A DNA stretch of 64,000 nucleotides, taken from contig NZ_JBGOSH010000007.1 of assembly GCF_041537925.1 (NCBI RefSeq), positions 1 to 64,000 of the forward strand, written 5' to 3'. How positions within the stretch are numbered: the stretch's first letter is position 1; the number at the start of each line of letters is the position of its first letter. The stretch is from Ruegeria_C sp041537925. GTDB taxonomy: Bacteria; Pseudomonadota; Alphaproteobacteria; Rhodobacterales; Rhodobacteraceae. Positions 7,506 to 16,684 of this stretch are shown in pieces. Under the pieces are notes generated by a model. That model ran no database searches. It was not told where the DNA came from and saw only the letters and a program-made list of their open reading frames with translations. Made by a program: the position numbers and the translations under genes.

Positions 7506-9756
7506 GGGCCTTCAGCGCCGCCAGAATACGCGGCGGTGACATCGGCAGATCGCGCATCCGCACACCCGCCGCATTGGACACCGCATTGGCGATTGCCGCC
7601 AGCGGCGGCACAATTCCGGTTTCGCCCACGCCGCGCACGCCGAAGGGATGGCCAGGGTTTGGCACCTCGACGATGACCGTGTCGATCATCGGCAGGTCGG
7701 AGGCGACGGGGATGCGGTAGTCGAGGAAGATCGAGTTCTGCAGCCGCCCGTCCTCGCCATAGATATATTCCTCGTTCAGCGCCCATCCGATGCCCTGCGC
7801 GGCACCGCCCTGATACTGGCCCTCCACGTAGGTCGGGTGGATCGCCTTGCCCGCATCCTGAATAACCGTGTAGCGGGTGATCGCGGTCTTGCCGGTTTCC
7901 GGGTCCACCTCGGCATCAACGATATGGGTGCCAAAGGACACGCCTGCGCCTTCCGGTGTTGCCTCGAAATGGCCCGAGATCGGCCCGCCGGTCGCGCCCA
8001 TATTGGCGGTGATGTCGGCAAGCGGCAGCGGGTCGAAATCGCCCGCGTTCGGCCCCGATGGCACTGCACAGCCATCTTCCCATTTCACCGCATCCTCCGG
8101 GATGCCCCATTTGGCCGCCGCCCGTGCGCAGAGCCGTTCGACCGCGTGCCTGGCTGCCTTGATCGTAGCCAGGCCGCTTGCATAGGTCACCCGGCTGCCA
8201 TGGCTCACGTCGTTGTAACCCAGCGTTGCGGTGTCCGCGACAGTCACGCGGATATTCTCATAAGGGATACCCAGCACCTCGGCTGCCATCAGCGCCATCG
8301 AGGCGCGCGAGCCGCCGATATCGGGTGTGCCGACCATCAATTGTGCCGAGCCATCCTCGGACAGAGCCAGCGACACCGAGGTCTCGCCGCCATGGTTAAA
8401 CCAGAAGCCGCAGGAGATCCCGCGCCCCTGCCCCGGCTTCAGCGGGGCTGCATAGTGCGGATGCGCCTTGGCTTCTTCCAGCGTTTTTACCAAACCAATC
8501 TGATCGTAGGTCGGGCCATAGCTGGCCTTGCTGCCGTCATGCGCGGCGTTTTTCAGACGAACCTCAACCGGGTCCAGCCCAAGCTGGTTGCACAGCTCGT
8601 CCAGCACCGATTCAACCGCAAACGCCCCCATCGGCGCGCCCGGCGCACGGTAGGCGGCCTGTTTCGGGCGGTTGGCCATCACATCATAGCCCACCTGCCG
8701 CACATTGGTCAGGTTGTATGGTGCAAAGGCGCACATGGCAGTCATGTCGCCCGGCGCGCCGGGAAAGGCCCCGCCTTGCAGGCGGAAGATGCCCTCGGCA
8801 GCGATAATCGTCCCGTCCTTCTTCATGCCGATCTTGATATCCATCGACGCCGAAGAGGTCGGACCGGTGGCGCGGAACACCTCGGACCGGCTCATCACGA
8901 TTTTGACTGGACGGTTGGCCTTGCGGCTGAGCGCCAGCGCCACCGGCTCGATAAAGACGGTGGTCTTGCCGCCAAACCCGCCGCCAATCTCGGAGGCTGT
9001 CACGCGCAGTTGCGCGGTCTCGATCCCCAGAAGCGCGGCGCAGGTTTTCTGCGCGATCCAGTGGCCTTGCGTCGTGCACCAAAGCTCACCCTTGCCGTCG
9101 GCGCCAAGCTGGGCAAGACAAGCATGCGGCTCGATATAGCCCTGATGGGTGGCCTCGGTGGTAAAGCTGTCCTCGACCACCAGATCGGCCTCGGCAAACC
9201 CGGCCTCGACTTCGCCGTGCCCGCTTTCGTGATAGCGCACGACGTTAGGGTGCATGCCCTCGGGCACCGAGTAATCGGCGGCCCCCTCGCGGATCACCGG
9301 CGCGTCTGTCGCCATCGCCTTGTCCACTTCGGTGACATGGGGCAGCACCTCGTAGTCGACCTCGATCAGCTTGAGCGCATCGCGCGCCGCCAGCGCCGAG
9401 GTCGCGGCCACGGCCGCCACCGCATGCCCGTCATAGAGCGCCTTGTCGCCCGCCATGACGTTTTCCAGCACATTCCAGAACTCGCCCTCGAGCCCGGGTT
9501 TGAACGGCACCTTGTCGGAAAAATCGGCGCGAGTGACCACCGCTTTGACATCCGCATGCGCTTCAGCCTTCGAGGCGTCGATCTTCACGATCCTTGCATG
9601 GGCGTAGGGCGAGCGCAGGATCGCGCCGTGCAGCATTCCCGCCGCCGAGACATCCGCGCCGAATTTCGCGCGGCCGGTGACCTTGTCCAGCCCGTCGGGG
9701 CGGTCGGGGCGTGTGCCCACGAATTTGAAAACCGATTTTTGATCGTCGAGTGCCAT
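7495..9756 (-). CDS. Molybdenum hydroxylase large subunit (xanthine dehydrogenase/aldehyde oxidase family)
   Basis: A 753-residue catalytic subunit that binds molybdopterin and hydroxylates an aldehyde or N-heterocycle with water as oxygen donor. Visible hallmarks are GGGFGGKT (Moco binding), the AYRAPGAPMGAFAVE loop and the C-terminal GVGETGIVPP, whose Glu is the general base of the family. The active-site loop lacks the AYXCSFR motif of form-I CO dehydrogenase, so CO oxidation is unlikely. Gene order is FAD subunit, 2Fe-2S subunit, Mo subunit, with 1- to 4-base overlaps, then the MoaD-like gene. The substrate is not predictable from the sequence. Confidence 0.9.
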   Translation of the reverse strand: MALDDQKSVFKFVGTRPDRPDGLDKVTGRAKFGADVSAAGMLHGAILRSPYAHARIVKIDASKAEAHADVKAVVTRADFSDKVPFKPGLEGEFWNVLENVMAGDKALYDGHAVAAVAATSALAARDALKLIEVDYEVLPHVTEVDKAMATDAPVIREGAADYSVPEGMHPNVVRYHESGHGEVEAGFAEADLVVEDSFTTEATHQGYIEPHACLAQLGADGKGELWCTTQGHWIAQKTCAALLGIETAQLRVTASEIGGGFGGKTTVFIEPVALALSRKANRPVKIVMSRSEVFRATGPTSSASMDIKIGMKKDGTIIAAEGIFRLQGGAFPGAPGDMTAMCAFAPYNLTNVRQVGYDVMANRPKQAAYRAPGAPMGAFAVESVLDELCNQLGLDPVEVRLKNAAHDGSKASYGPTYDQIGLVKTLEEAKAHPHYAAPLKPGQGRGISCGFWFNHGGETSVSLALSEDGSAQLMVGTPDIGGSRASMALMAAEVLGIPYENIRVTVADTATLGYNDVSHGSRVTYASGLATIKAARHAVERLCARAAAKWGIPEDAVKWEDGCAVPSGPNAGDFDPLPLADITANMGATGGPISGHFEATPEGAGVSFGTHIVDAEVDPETGKTAITRYTVIQDAGKAIHPTYVEGQYQGGAAQGIGWALNEEYIYGEDGRLQNSIFLDYRIPVASDLPMIDTVIVEVPNPGHPFGVRGVGETGIVPPLAAIANAVSNAAGVRMRDLPMSPPRILAALKARDG

Positions 9757-10235
9757 TACGAAGCCTCCCGCATGTCCGCCGCCGTGTCCATCACGGCGCG
9801 GATGATCTTGTCATATCCGGTGCAGCGGCAGAGATTGCCAGCCAGCCAGTACCGGGCCTCTTCTTCGGTGGGATCGGGGTTCTTTTCCAGCAGCGCCTTG
9901 GCCGCGACCAGAACCCCCGGTGTACAGATCCCGCATTGCAGCGCGGCATATTCAATGAATTTCTGCTGCAGCGGATGCAACTCTTCGCCATCGGCCATGC
10001 CTTCGACAGTGGCGATGTCTTTGCCGTCCGCCTCAACGCCCAGCATCAGGCAGGAGCAGACTAGACGCCCATCGACGGTGACTGAGCAGGCCCCGCAATC
10101 GCCGGTGCCGCAGCCTTCCTTGGCGCCGGTCAGGTTCAGCTTGTCGCGCAGACAATCCAGCAGGGTTTCGCGCGGATCGCACAGGAATTCGACGGCGTCC
10201 CCATTCACGGTGGTGGATACGTGCAGTTTGCTCAT
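9756..10235 (-). CDS. Molybdenum hydroxylase 2Fe-2S subunit
   Basis: A 159-residue small subunit with two [2Fe-2S] domains. The N-terminal plant-type cluster is at GCGTGDCGACSVTVDG plus a downstream Cys (VCSC). The C-terminal four-helix cluster is at CGICTPG and NLCRCTGY. It relays electrons from the Mo centre to FAD. The start ATG overlaps the FAD-subunit stop and its own stop overlaps the large-subunit start, so stoichiometric coupled translation is likely. Confidence 0.94.
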   Translation of the reverse strand: MSKLHVSTTVNGDAVEFLCDPRETLLDCLRDKLNLTGAKEGCGTGDCGACSVTVDGRLVCSCLMLGVEADGKDIATVEGMADGEELHPLQQKFIEYAALQCGICTPGVLVAAKALLEKNPDPTEEEARYWLAGNLCRCTGYDKIIRAVMDTAADMREAS

Positions 10236-11098
10236 TGCTGGTCTCCCTTTGCGCGCCCATAGGCGATTTTCGCCGCGCGCTTGGCCAGAACCCCGGCCAC
10301 CTCAGTACGGAACGCGATGGTGCCGCGCTTGTCATCAATCGGATTGCAAGCCGCCGAGGCCGCCAACGCCAACGCCTCGAGCGCTGCGTCATCCAGTTTG
10401 GTGCCAATGATCGCGTTGGCGCAATCTTCGACCAGCAGCACGGTAGGTGCCACTGCGCCCAGCGACACCCGCGCCTCGGTCACCGTATCGCCTTCCAGCC
10501 GAAGGCTAACACCGCAGCCAACCACGGCGATGTCCATCTCGGTGCGCGGGATGAAGCGCAGATAGGCATCGCCGCCATGCAGCCCGCGCGGCGGAATGTT
10601 TACCGCCGATATCACTTCGCCCTTCGCCAGCGAGGTCCTGCCGGGTCCGGTTGGAATATCCTCGACCAGCACGACCCGCTCTCCATCCGCGCCAGTGACC
10701 GTGACGGTTACCTCCGCCGCGATCATCGCCGGCACCGAATCCGCCGCCGGAGACCCGTTGCACAGGTTCCCAACAAGCGTCGCGCGCCCCTGCACCTGGG
10801 TCGATCCGATCAGGTCCATCGCCTCGACGATGCCGGGCCAGTCCCGGCCCAAAGCGCCATGTTCACTCATCTCGGCACCTGTGACGGCGACCCCAAGGGT
10901 CCAGCCGCCCTCGGGCGTACGGGTAATGGCGCTGACGCCGTCGATTTTCTTGATGTCGATCAGCAGGTCGGGCGTCACCATGTCTGACCGCAACTGCACC
11001 AGAACATCGGTCCCGCCTGCGAGGAAACGGGTGATGCCTGTGGCTGATGCAGCCAGTGCCGAGGCTTCGGTGAAACTGGCAGGGCTGTGATAATCCAT
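10232..11098 (-). CDS. Molybdenum hydroxylase FAD subunit
   Basis: A 288-residue FAD-binding subunit of the CoxM/XdhB type. It shows the FAD-contact motif LAGGTDVLVQL near residue 27 and TLVGNLCNGSPAADSVPA near residue 107, followed by the C-terminal CO-dehydrogenase flavoprotein domain. It is the promoter-proximal gene of the four-gene operon. The 200 bases upstream (11099-11298) must hold its promoter, but no clear -35/-10 pair was picked out. It passes electrons to an acceptor outside the complex. Confidence 0.92.
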   Translation of the reverse strand: MDYHSPASFTEASALAASATGITRFLAGGTDVLVQLRSDMVTPDLLIDIKKIDGVSAITRTPEGGWTLGVAVTGAEMSEHGALGRDWPGIVEAMDLIGSTQVQGRATLVGNLCNGSPAADSVPAMIAAEVTVTVTGADGERVVLVEDIPTGPGRTSLAKGEVISAVNIPPRGLHGGDAYLRFIPRTEMDIAVVGCGVSLRLEGDTVTEARVSLGAVAPTVLLVEDCANAIIGTKLDDAALEALALAASAACNPIDDKRGTIAFRTEVAGVLAKRAAKIAYGRAKGDQQ

Positions 11099-11298
11099 CT
11101 ATCTACCTCGCATGTCCTGAAATGAGAGTCGCTGGGCTTTTGCCGGGACGTTAGTGCAGCAACCAGCCCTCGTCCATCATCAGAACACCGGAAAATCGCA
11201 CCCTCAGAGTGGTTTTTTGTCAGACGCTATCAGCTCGAGCGCCAAAATCGACCGCGCCACCGGTTGCCCGCGCACCTTTGGCCACCCGAACCGACCTC

Positions 11299-12441
11299 TC
11301 AGCCTGTCGGAGCCGATAAAATCCCGACGATCTTGTCGAGGATCGCCTGATTGTCGGCAACAAACTGTTGTCCGGTCTTGCGGATGGTTGCGAGGCCTGC
11401 TGGCGAGGGGTCGAACTCATTCACTTCAGCGGGCTCCTCTGGGGTGAGAATGAAGGCCTGTAGGTCAATCGTCGAGTCAAAGCCCGAATGGCGCTTGAGC
11501 GCATGCGCGCTGACGCTTGCCTCGCCCCGGAACACCATGCGCATCATCGGTTTGAACCACTGGAGCAAGCCGCCCTGCTCGGCGATCTCGCCCGAGATCG
11601 ATTGATTTCTGACGGTGCCGAGAGACACGACCACGAAATCCTCAGCCTCAGGCAAGTGGGTGCGGGCATGCAGATAGGCTATTTCGCCAGGAGCATTCAG
11701 GATCATCGCCGGATCGCTGACGAAATGCCCGTCCGCATGGGCACCGGAAAAGACGATGGCGGGGAAATAGATCGGCGCGCTTGTGACCCCGGTCACCAGC
11801 GAACGCAGATACATGTTGCCCTCGACCCCATCCCAGTTGCGAAATACCGTCAGCCCATTGCTCTGCTGCGAAAAGGCCGGAAACATGGCCGGGCGCAACA
11901 GATCGTTGAACTGCCCGTCACCAAGCAACCTGTTTGCCACCTCGATCCGTCCTTTGTTGCGGATCAGCGGGCCGAACAGCCCGCCCCCGGTCAGGATCTT
12001 GTGGTAGAGCGGTGTTTTCAGCACATCGGCACCAAAGCGCGTATAGGCGTCGATTGCCTCTGCGGCAGTCATCGGTTCGCCGGTGTCCGGATCGGGATAG
12101 AACAACAATGCGCTGATGACGGCCCCGGTCGACGCGCCCGCCACGAAATCGAACATCTCGTAGATACGCTTGCCGGATTTCTCTTCGATCGCCTTGAGAA
12201 CCTCAAGCTCGGCAAGGCCGAACATCGCACCGCCTTCCAGCGCCAGAATGCGCGCGCGCTTGGGATGATCGGTTTGCCAGACGGCCGGCGCGCTGAACGC
12301 CTCCGCCTCGGGCCAGCCATCGACCTCGATCTCGTATTCTACAAGATGGCGGTTATAGACAAGCGCGCTCAGCCCATAGAGCAGAATTGCCGCAAACAAA
12401 CAGAGTGTTGCGATCCCGGAGATCTGAATCAGACGGCGCAT
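11299..12441 (-). CDS. Patatin-like phospholipase
   Basis: A 380-residue protein with an N-terminal membrane anchor or signal (residues 5-28) followed by a patatin domain. The oxyanion motif GGAMFGLAELE is near residue 70, the nucleophile elbow GASTGA near 104 and the catalytic Asp in SDPAMI near 240. DPA instead of DG[AG] is a tolerated variant. It probably hydrolyses acyl lipids at the inner membrane or in the periplasm. It stands alone; the 120 bases before it separate it from the convergent-free hydrolase gene upstream. Function beyond lipid acyl hydrolysis is not predictable. Confidence 0.85.
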   Translation of the reverse strand: MRRLIQISGIATLCLFAAILLYGLSALVYNRHLVEYEIEVDGWPEAEAFSAPAVWQTDHPKRARILALEGGAMFGLAELEVLKAIEEKSGKRIYEMFDFVAGASTGAVISALLFYPDPDTGEPMTAAEAIDAYTRFGADVLKTPLYHKILTGGGLFGPLIRNKGRIEVANRLLGDGQFNDLLRPAMFPAFSQQSNGLTVFRNWDGVEGNMYLRSLVTGVTSAPIYFPAIVFSGAHADGHFVSDPAMILNAPGEIAYLHARTHLPEAEDFVVVSLGTVRNQSISGEIAEQGGLLQWFKPMMRMVFRGEASVSAHALKRHSGFDSTIDLQAFILTPEEPAEVNEFDPSPAGLATIRKTGQQFVADNQAILDKIVGILSAPTG

Positions 12442-12561
12442 GTCCCCTCCTGCGTGAACAACCTCAAATTGTTCAAATCACAGCGCGCCTGCCAAGTCGC
12501 ATTTTTTGAAACGTCACTTTTTTGCACCAGAAGGGGCAATGATGCGGTCCGACGGCGGATA

Positions 12562-13335
12562 TCACCCGTCCAGCAGGGCCTGCAGCAGAGGGGCATTGGG
12601 GCGTCGCAGCCCTTCGATCACCGAGAAATGGTCCTGACCTTGCTCAAAAACATTCGGTGCCTGCCAGTTTTCCGCGATTAACCGGGTCTGGCGGACCAGT
12701 TCGGGCCTCTCGAGCGCACCCACCCAGAACCGGGCTTGCACACCTTTGGGCGGATGAAGCAGCGCTGGGCTTTCGGCCTCGGCCTCTGCCGCATCCAGCC
12801 CCAGCACGTCGTTCATGCGTGTGTGCAGCAATGGGCGCAGATCATGGATGCCGCTGACCGACAGCACACGCTCCAGTCGCGCAGTCACCATGCTATCGGC
12901 GCAGGCCAGACGCGAGACCAGATGGCCGCCCGCCGAATGCCCGATCAATCGCACCGGCCCCGCGACCCGTCCAGCGGCGACATTCACTGCCGCAGTCAAT
13001 TCTTGTGCGATCGCGGTCAGGCGTGCCTCGGGCGCGAGCGTGTAGCTGGGGATCGCCATCGCCCATCCGCGCGACAGAGCGCCGTGGGCCAGATGCGACC
13101 AGTAGCTCTTGTCGAGTTTGTGCCAGTAGCCGCCATGGACAAAGACAACCAGCCCCGCGCAGGCACCCAGTGGTCGAAAGATGTCCATGCGATTGCGCGG
13201 CCCGTCGCCATAGGCAATGTCGATCTCGCCGCGCCGGGCGCGAAACGCTGCCGCTTCGTCTGCCCAGCGCGCGGGCAGCGCCGCAGACCCCGGCACATAG
13301 CTGGAATTATCAAAGGCGTCGTCCCAGTCGATCAT
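12562..13335 (-). CDS. Alpha/beta hydrolase, kynurenine-formamidase-like
   Basis: The start at 13335 (MIDWDDAFDN) gives 257 residues. The protein has the HGGYWH oxyanion motif typical of arylformamidase-type hydrolases, the nucleophile elbow GHSAGG near residue 140 and a C-terminal DHFS carrying the likely catalytic His. Family members hydrolyse N-formylkynurenine or small esters and amides. Upstream in-frame sequence (to 13563) is antisense to the dehalogenase gene and rejected. It lies 68 bases downstream of the reductive dehalogenase on the same strand and may be co-transcribed with it. Confidence 0.8.
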   Translation of the reverse strand: MIDWDDAFDNSSYVPGSAALPARWADEAAAFRARRGEIDIAYGDGPRNRMDIFRPLGACAGLVVFVHGGYWHKLDKSYWSHLAHGALSRGWAMAIPSYTLAPEARLTAIAQELTAAVNVAAGRVAGPVRLIGHSAGGHLVSRLACADSMVTARLERVLSVSGIHDLRPLLHTRMNDVLGLDAAEAEAESPALLHPPKGVQARFWVGALERPELVRQTRLIAENWQAPNVFEQGQDHFSVIEGLRRPNAPLLQALLDG

Positions 13336-13403
13336 GCATTTCTCCCTGTGCCGTGGAACCGTAGAGCGGCACCGATGCGGGGCCAAGGGCGAATGGCCTG
13401 CGC

Positions 13404-16400
13404 TCAGAGATCGATCTCGACCACCCCGCCGGGCTCGGCCGCACGGGACTGGCACAGGATGATCGCCCCGTCGCGCTGCTTGGCCGACAGCACAAAATCG
13501 CGATGCTCGACCGCGCCCGAGATCAGCCCGCATTTGCACACCCCGCAGATGCCGTCGGAACATTTCACATCCACATGAATGCCATTCTCGACCAAGACCT
13601 GCGCGGCATCCTTGTCCTGTGGCACAATGAATTCCCGTCCCGATCGGGCCAGTTTCAGGGTGAAATCGTGGTTCTCATATTCCGGTTGTTCCGGGACCGA
13701 GAAATATTCCAGATGCCGCGCCTCTTCGGGGAAACCCTGCGCCTCGGCGGCCTGCATCACCGCCTCCATGTAACGGTCCGGCCCGCAGGTATAGACATGC
13801 CAACCGGGTTGATATCCGGACAGGATCGCGCTCAGGTCCGCCCGCGTGTCCTCATCCGAGATATGCAATTGCACATGATCCGCCCAGGGGGCTGCGGCCA
13901 GATCGTCCAGATAGCCCGCAGCCTGCCGTGAGCTGGCCGAGTAGTGCAGGTCAAACGCCGCGCCCAAATCGTGCAGGCGGTTGGCAAAGGCGATCATCGG
14001 CGTGATGCCGATGCCACCTCCCATCAGGAAAGTCCGCGTGGCCGTCTCGTCCAGCTCGAAATGGTTGATTGGTTTCGAGATGAAGACCTTGCGTCCCTCA
14101 TCGAAAATCCGGTGCAGCAGCGCCGATCCGCCCCGGCCATCTTCCTCGCGAAGCACACCGATCTGGTAAGTCGACCGGTTCGAGGGATCGCCCGACATCG
14201 AGTACTGGCGCAAGTACTCAGGCGCGACCAGCACGTCCAGATGCGCCCCGGCGGACCAGTCCGGCAGCGGCGCGCCATCCAGAGCCGAGAACTCGTATTT
14301 GGTCACGTCAACGCTCATCTTGTGCACTTTGGACAACGCGACCTGCATGACCGGGGCATCGCCATCAATGGTGTAGCGATGGACGGGTGTGGTGTCGCCA
14401 CTGGCCAGCCGCGCCTTGTAGTCATCGGCACTGATCAGGGCCTCATAGGCGGCGATCCCGGCCTCGCGGTCCATCGGGAAGGGATAGGGCCAGGGATGCG
14501 GCGCCAGCGGTGCGGGATAGACCGCCAGCGTCTGATCCTCGAATTTCAGGTCCAGATCGGTCTGCAACCCGCGCCGGTTCAGTGGGTGTTCCGACGGACG
14601 AAACGCGCCATCTGCACCCCGTTCGATATCCCACCACCATTTCTTGGTGTCATTCAGCGCGCCGTTGCCCACCGCATCGTCCAGCTTTGCCAGTGCGGGC
14701 GCTGCAGAGGGGATGTTCATCGCTGCCCAGCGGAAGGGTCGTTCCGAGAATATCCCCTCGAGGTTCCAAGGACAGGTCTTCATGCAGCGCCCGCACATGG
14801 CGCCGCCGGGGGTGGTGATCCGGTAGGTGGCGCATTTCTGGCTGTCGGATTTCCAGATTTCATAGCCATTGAACATCCGCTTCGGCCCGGCGGTGATCGC
14901 GCCCGAGGGGCATTCACGGGCGCATTTGTTGCAGCTCTCGCAGAATTGCTGCAAACCAAAGTCGATGGGCCTGTCATGGGTTATCGGCATATCGGTGGTC
15001 ACCGCACCCGATTTCAGCCGCGGCCCCAGATAGGGGTTCAGGATCACCTCGCCGATCCTGCTGACTTCGCCCAGCCCGCTGAGCAGCAGCAGCGGCGGTT
15101 GCAGCACTTCGCCATCCATCACCGTATGCGCCCTTGCCTTGTAGCCCAGATTGCGGATCTGCTGGGCGATCACGCCGCCCAGAAGCGAGAACCGCAGATA
15201 GGCGCGCATGGACTGGCTGACCGCGATCCAGTCGTCGCCGCTGGACCCTTCCATGGTCTCATAGCCCTGATCGATGATCATGCTGATCGCCTGATCATGG
15301 GGCGGCACGATCTCTTCCCCGGTGGCGTCATGCGAATACCATGCCCAGTCAGGGCAACGCGACAGACCCACCGCGTCGGCACCCAGAAAATAGGTGGCCG
15401 CCTTGAGATTGGCGGCATTGCGCGCAGCATCGGTGGGCTTTGCCACGCGGGCGCTATCCCCGTCCTGCAACAACACGAACGCCCCCAGTGCCCGCCGCTG
15501 CGCCGAGCTTGGGGCGGATTTCATCACGTATTTGCCCCCCTTGGCTCCGTCCTGCAGTGCCTTGCCCATATCGCCGAACAATGCGCGTGCGAACATGTCG
15601 GTGCGCTTGGGCACCCGCGCCACGTTGGCCTCGTCGATATAGGTGGTGGGTGTGTCGACGCGTTTCAGATCCTCGAACGGATGCGCCCCGTCCATATAGC
15701 GCCGCTTTGCATAAGGATCGCGGTTCAGCGCCGATTTGGCCGAGCGCGTGCCCAGCCACCAGCCCGGACCGTTCACCTTTAGCCAGGGTTGCTCCTCGGC
15801 GAGCGGCAGGTCATGGGCCAGAGCCATATCCGTGCTCACCGCCGCCAGACCAAAGCGCGGTCCCAGCCAGGGCGCGTTGAGTTGCCCGTCCTCGACCGCT
15901 GCCAGCCCCGCCGCAACGGCCAGCCGGTTAAGGTCGACATCACTTGTGGTCAGGCTATGCGCGCGCGCCGAAAATCCCAGCAGCCGGATATATTGCGCGA
16001 TCACCACCGCGTTCTCACTGGCCCGCAGACAGGCGCGGTGATCCTGCGCATCGATGATCCAGTCACTGCCCGGTTCGTCCGGTTTCGGGTCGCGGTGATG
16101 TTCAAAAAGAAAGACGATGGCGCTGGTATGGCCGTCGATCGAGGTCGGCTCTGCCGTCATCGCCTCTTTCAGATCAGCCATGATCATGTCGATTCCCGAG
16201 GCCAGCGTCTTGGTCTGGCGGGTCTTCAGCGCATGGGCCAGCCGGTCAATCTCGGGATTACGGCGCGGGGTGGGCAACACGGCCTCCGGCGCCAGAGGCG
16301 CAATGCCCATCATCGACGCATCGTTGAAATAGCCAAAGGCTTTCAGGTGGTTGGACCGTTCAATCGGATCTTCGGGGATGTCCGAGCGCACCGGGTTGGC

Positions 16401-16610
16401 CGGACCAACCCGGATCGCATCCATCATCGCCTGGAATTCGCCCATGGCGTTGACGATGCTTTCCGGTTGCGCGGGCCTGCTGAAGCTGAGCCCCTCCATT
16501 TCGGGGACCTGTTCATAGCCCCCCGGCCCGGACTGGCGCGCCAGCCGCTCCAGCGGGTATGGCCCCATATGCACCGGACGCTTGCGATCCGAAAAGACCC
16601 GGAAACCCAT
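13404..16610 (-). CDS. rdhA: Self-sufficient reductive dehalogenase fused to flavin/ferredoxin reductase
   Basis: A 1068-residue multidomain protein of the cytosolic, cobalamin-dependent RdhA type known from BhbA and NpRdhA, which remove halogen from aromatics using NAD(P)H. Residues 1-550 hold the cobalamin-binding core, with a visible internal duplication (paired IAQ..R.LG..ARAH and LGPR..A..TDM.. segments). Two 4Fe-4S motifs follow: CESCNKCARECPSG near 555 and CGRCMKTCPWN near 603. From about 735 comes an FNR-like FMN/NAD domain (GGGIGITPMIAFANRL) and a C-terminal plant-type ferredoxin, CSDGICGVCKC near 1018. No Tat signal or membrane anchor, so it acts in the cytosol. The start at 16610 follows AGGAGGATCAG; an ATG 57 bases upstream has no such site. 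Confidence 0.9.
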   Translation of the reverse strand: MGFRVFSDRKRPVHMGPYPLERLARQSGPGGYEQVPEMEGLSFSRPAQPESIVNAMGEFQAMMDAIRVGPANPVRSDIPEDPIERSNHLKAFGYFNDASMMGIAPLAPEAVLPTPRRNPEIDRLAHALKTRQTKTLASGIDMIMADLKEAMTAEPTSIDGHTSAIVFLFEHHRDPKPDEPGSDWIIDAQDHRACLRASENAVVIAQYIRLLGFSARAHSLTTSDVDLNRLAVAAGLAAVEDGQLNAPWLGPRFGLAAVSTDMALAHDLPLAEEQPWLKVNGPGWWLGTRSAKSALNRDPYAKRRYMDGAHPFEDLKRVDTPTTYIDEANVARVPKRTDMFARALFGDMGKALQDGAKGGKYVMKSAPSSAQRRALGAFVLLQDGDSARVAKPTDAARNAANLKAATYFLGADAVGLSRCPDWAWYSHDATGEEIVPPHDQAISMIIDQGYETMEGSSGDDWIAVSQSMRAYLRFSLLGGVIAQQIRNLGYKARAHTVMDGEVLQPPLLLLSGLGEVSRIGEVILNPYLGPRLKSGAVTTDMPITHDRPIDFGLQQFCESCNKCARECPSGAITAGPKRMFNGYEIWKSDSQKCATYRITTPGGAMCGRCMKTCPWNLEGIFSERPFRWAAMNIPSAAPALAKLDDAVGNGALNDTKKWWWDIERGADGAFRPSEHPLNRRGLQTDLDLKFEDQTLAVYPAPLAPHPWPYPFPMDREAGIAAYEALISADDYKARLASGDTTPVHRYTIDGDAPVMQVALSKVHKMSVDVTKYEFSALDGAPLPDWSAGAHLDVLVAPEYLRQYSMSGDPSNRSTYQIGVLREEDGRGGSALLHRIFDEGRKVFISKPINHFELDETATRTFLMGGGIGITPMIAFANRLHDLGAAFDLHYSASSRQAAGYLDDLAAAPWADHVQLHISDEDTRADLSAILSGYQPGWHVYTCGPDRYMEAVMQAAEAQGFPEEARHLEYFSVPEQPEYENHDFTLKLARSGREFIVPQDKDAAQVLVENGIHVDVKCSDGICGVCKCGLISGAVEHRDFVLSAKQRDGAIILCQSRAAEPGGVVEIDL

Positions 16611-16661
16611 CTGATCCTCCTCATGATCCGACGGGTTTACCCCGTCATCGACAGCAAATCT

Positions 16662-16677
16662 ATTCATGTATATTAAT
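16662..16677. promoter_or_regulatory. Candidate LysR box between rdhA and its regulator
   Basis: The 74-base divergent gap contains ATT-N10-AAT, an AT-rich interrupted palindrome that fits the T-N11-A pattern bound by LysR regulators. It overlaps where both promoters would have to lie, as expected for auto-regulation and control of the divergent dehalogenase gene. This is a pattern match only. Confidence 0.35.
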
Positions 16678-16684
16678 AACCGGC

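Noticed and set aside
7495..9756. Form-I or form-II carbon monoxide dehydrogenase
   Set aside because: The large subunit has AYRAPGAP instead of the AYXCSFR or AYRGAGR active-site loops.
7648..10410. 920-codon plus-strand open frame opposite the Mo-hydroxylase genes
   Set aside because: It spans two genes of opposite strand that have clear catalytic motifs; its protein has no family resemblance.
13944..15782. 612-codon plus-strand frame opposite rdhA
   Set aside because: GC-skew shadow of the dehalogenase; no ribosome binding site and unnatural composition.
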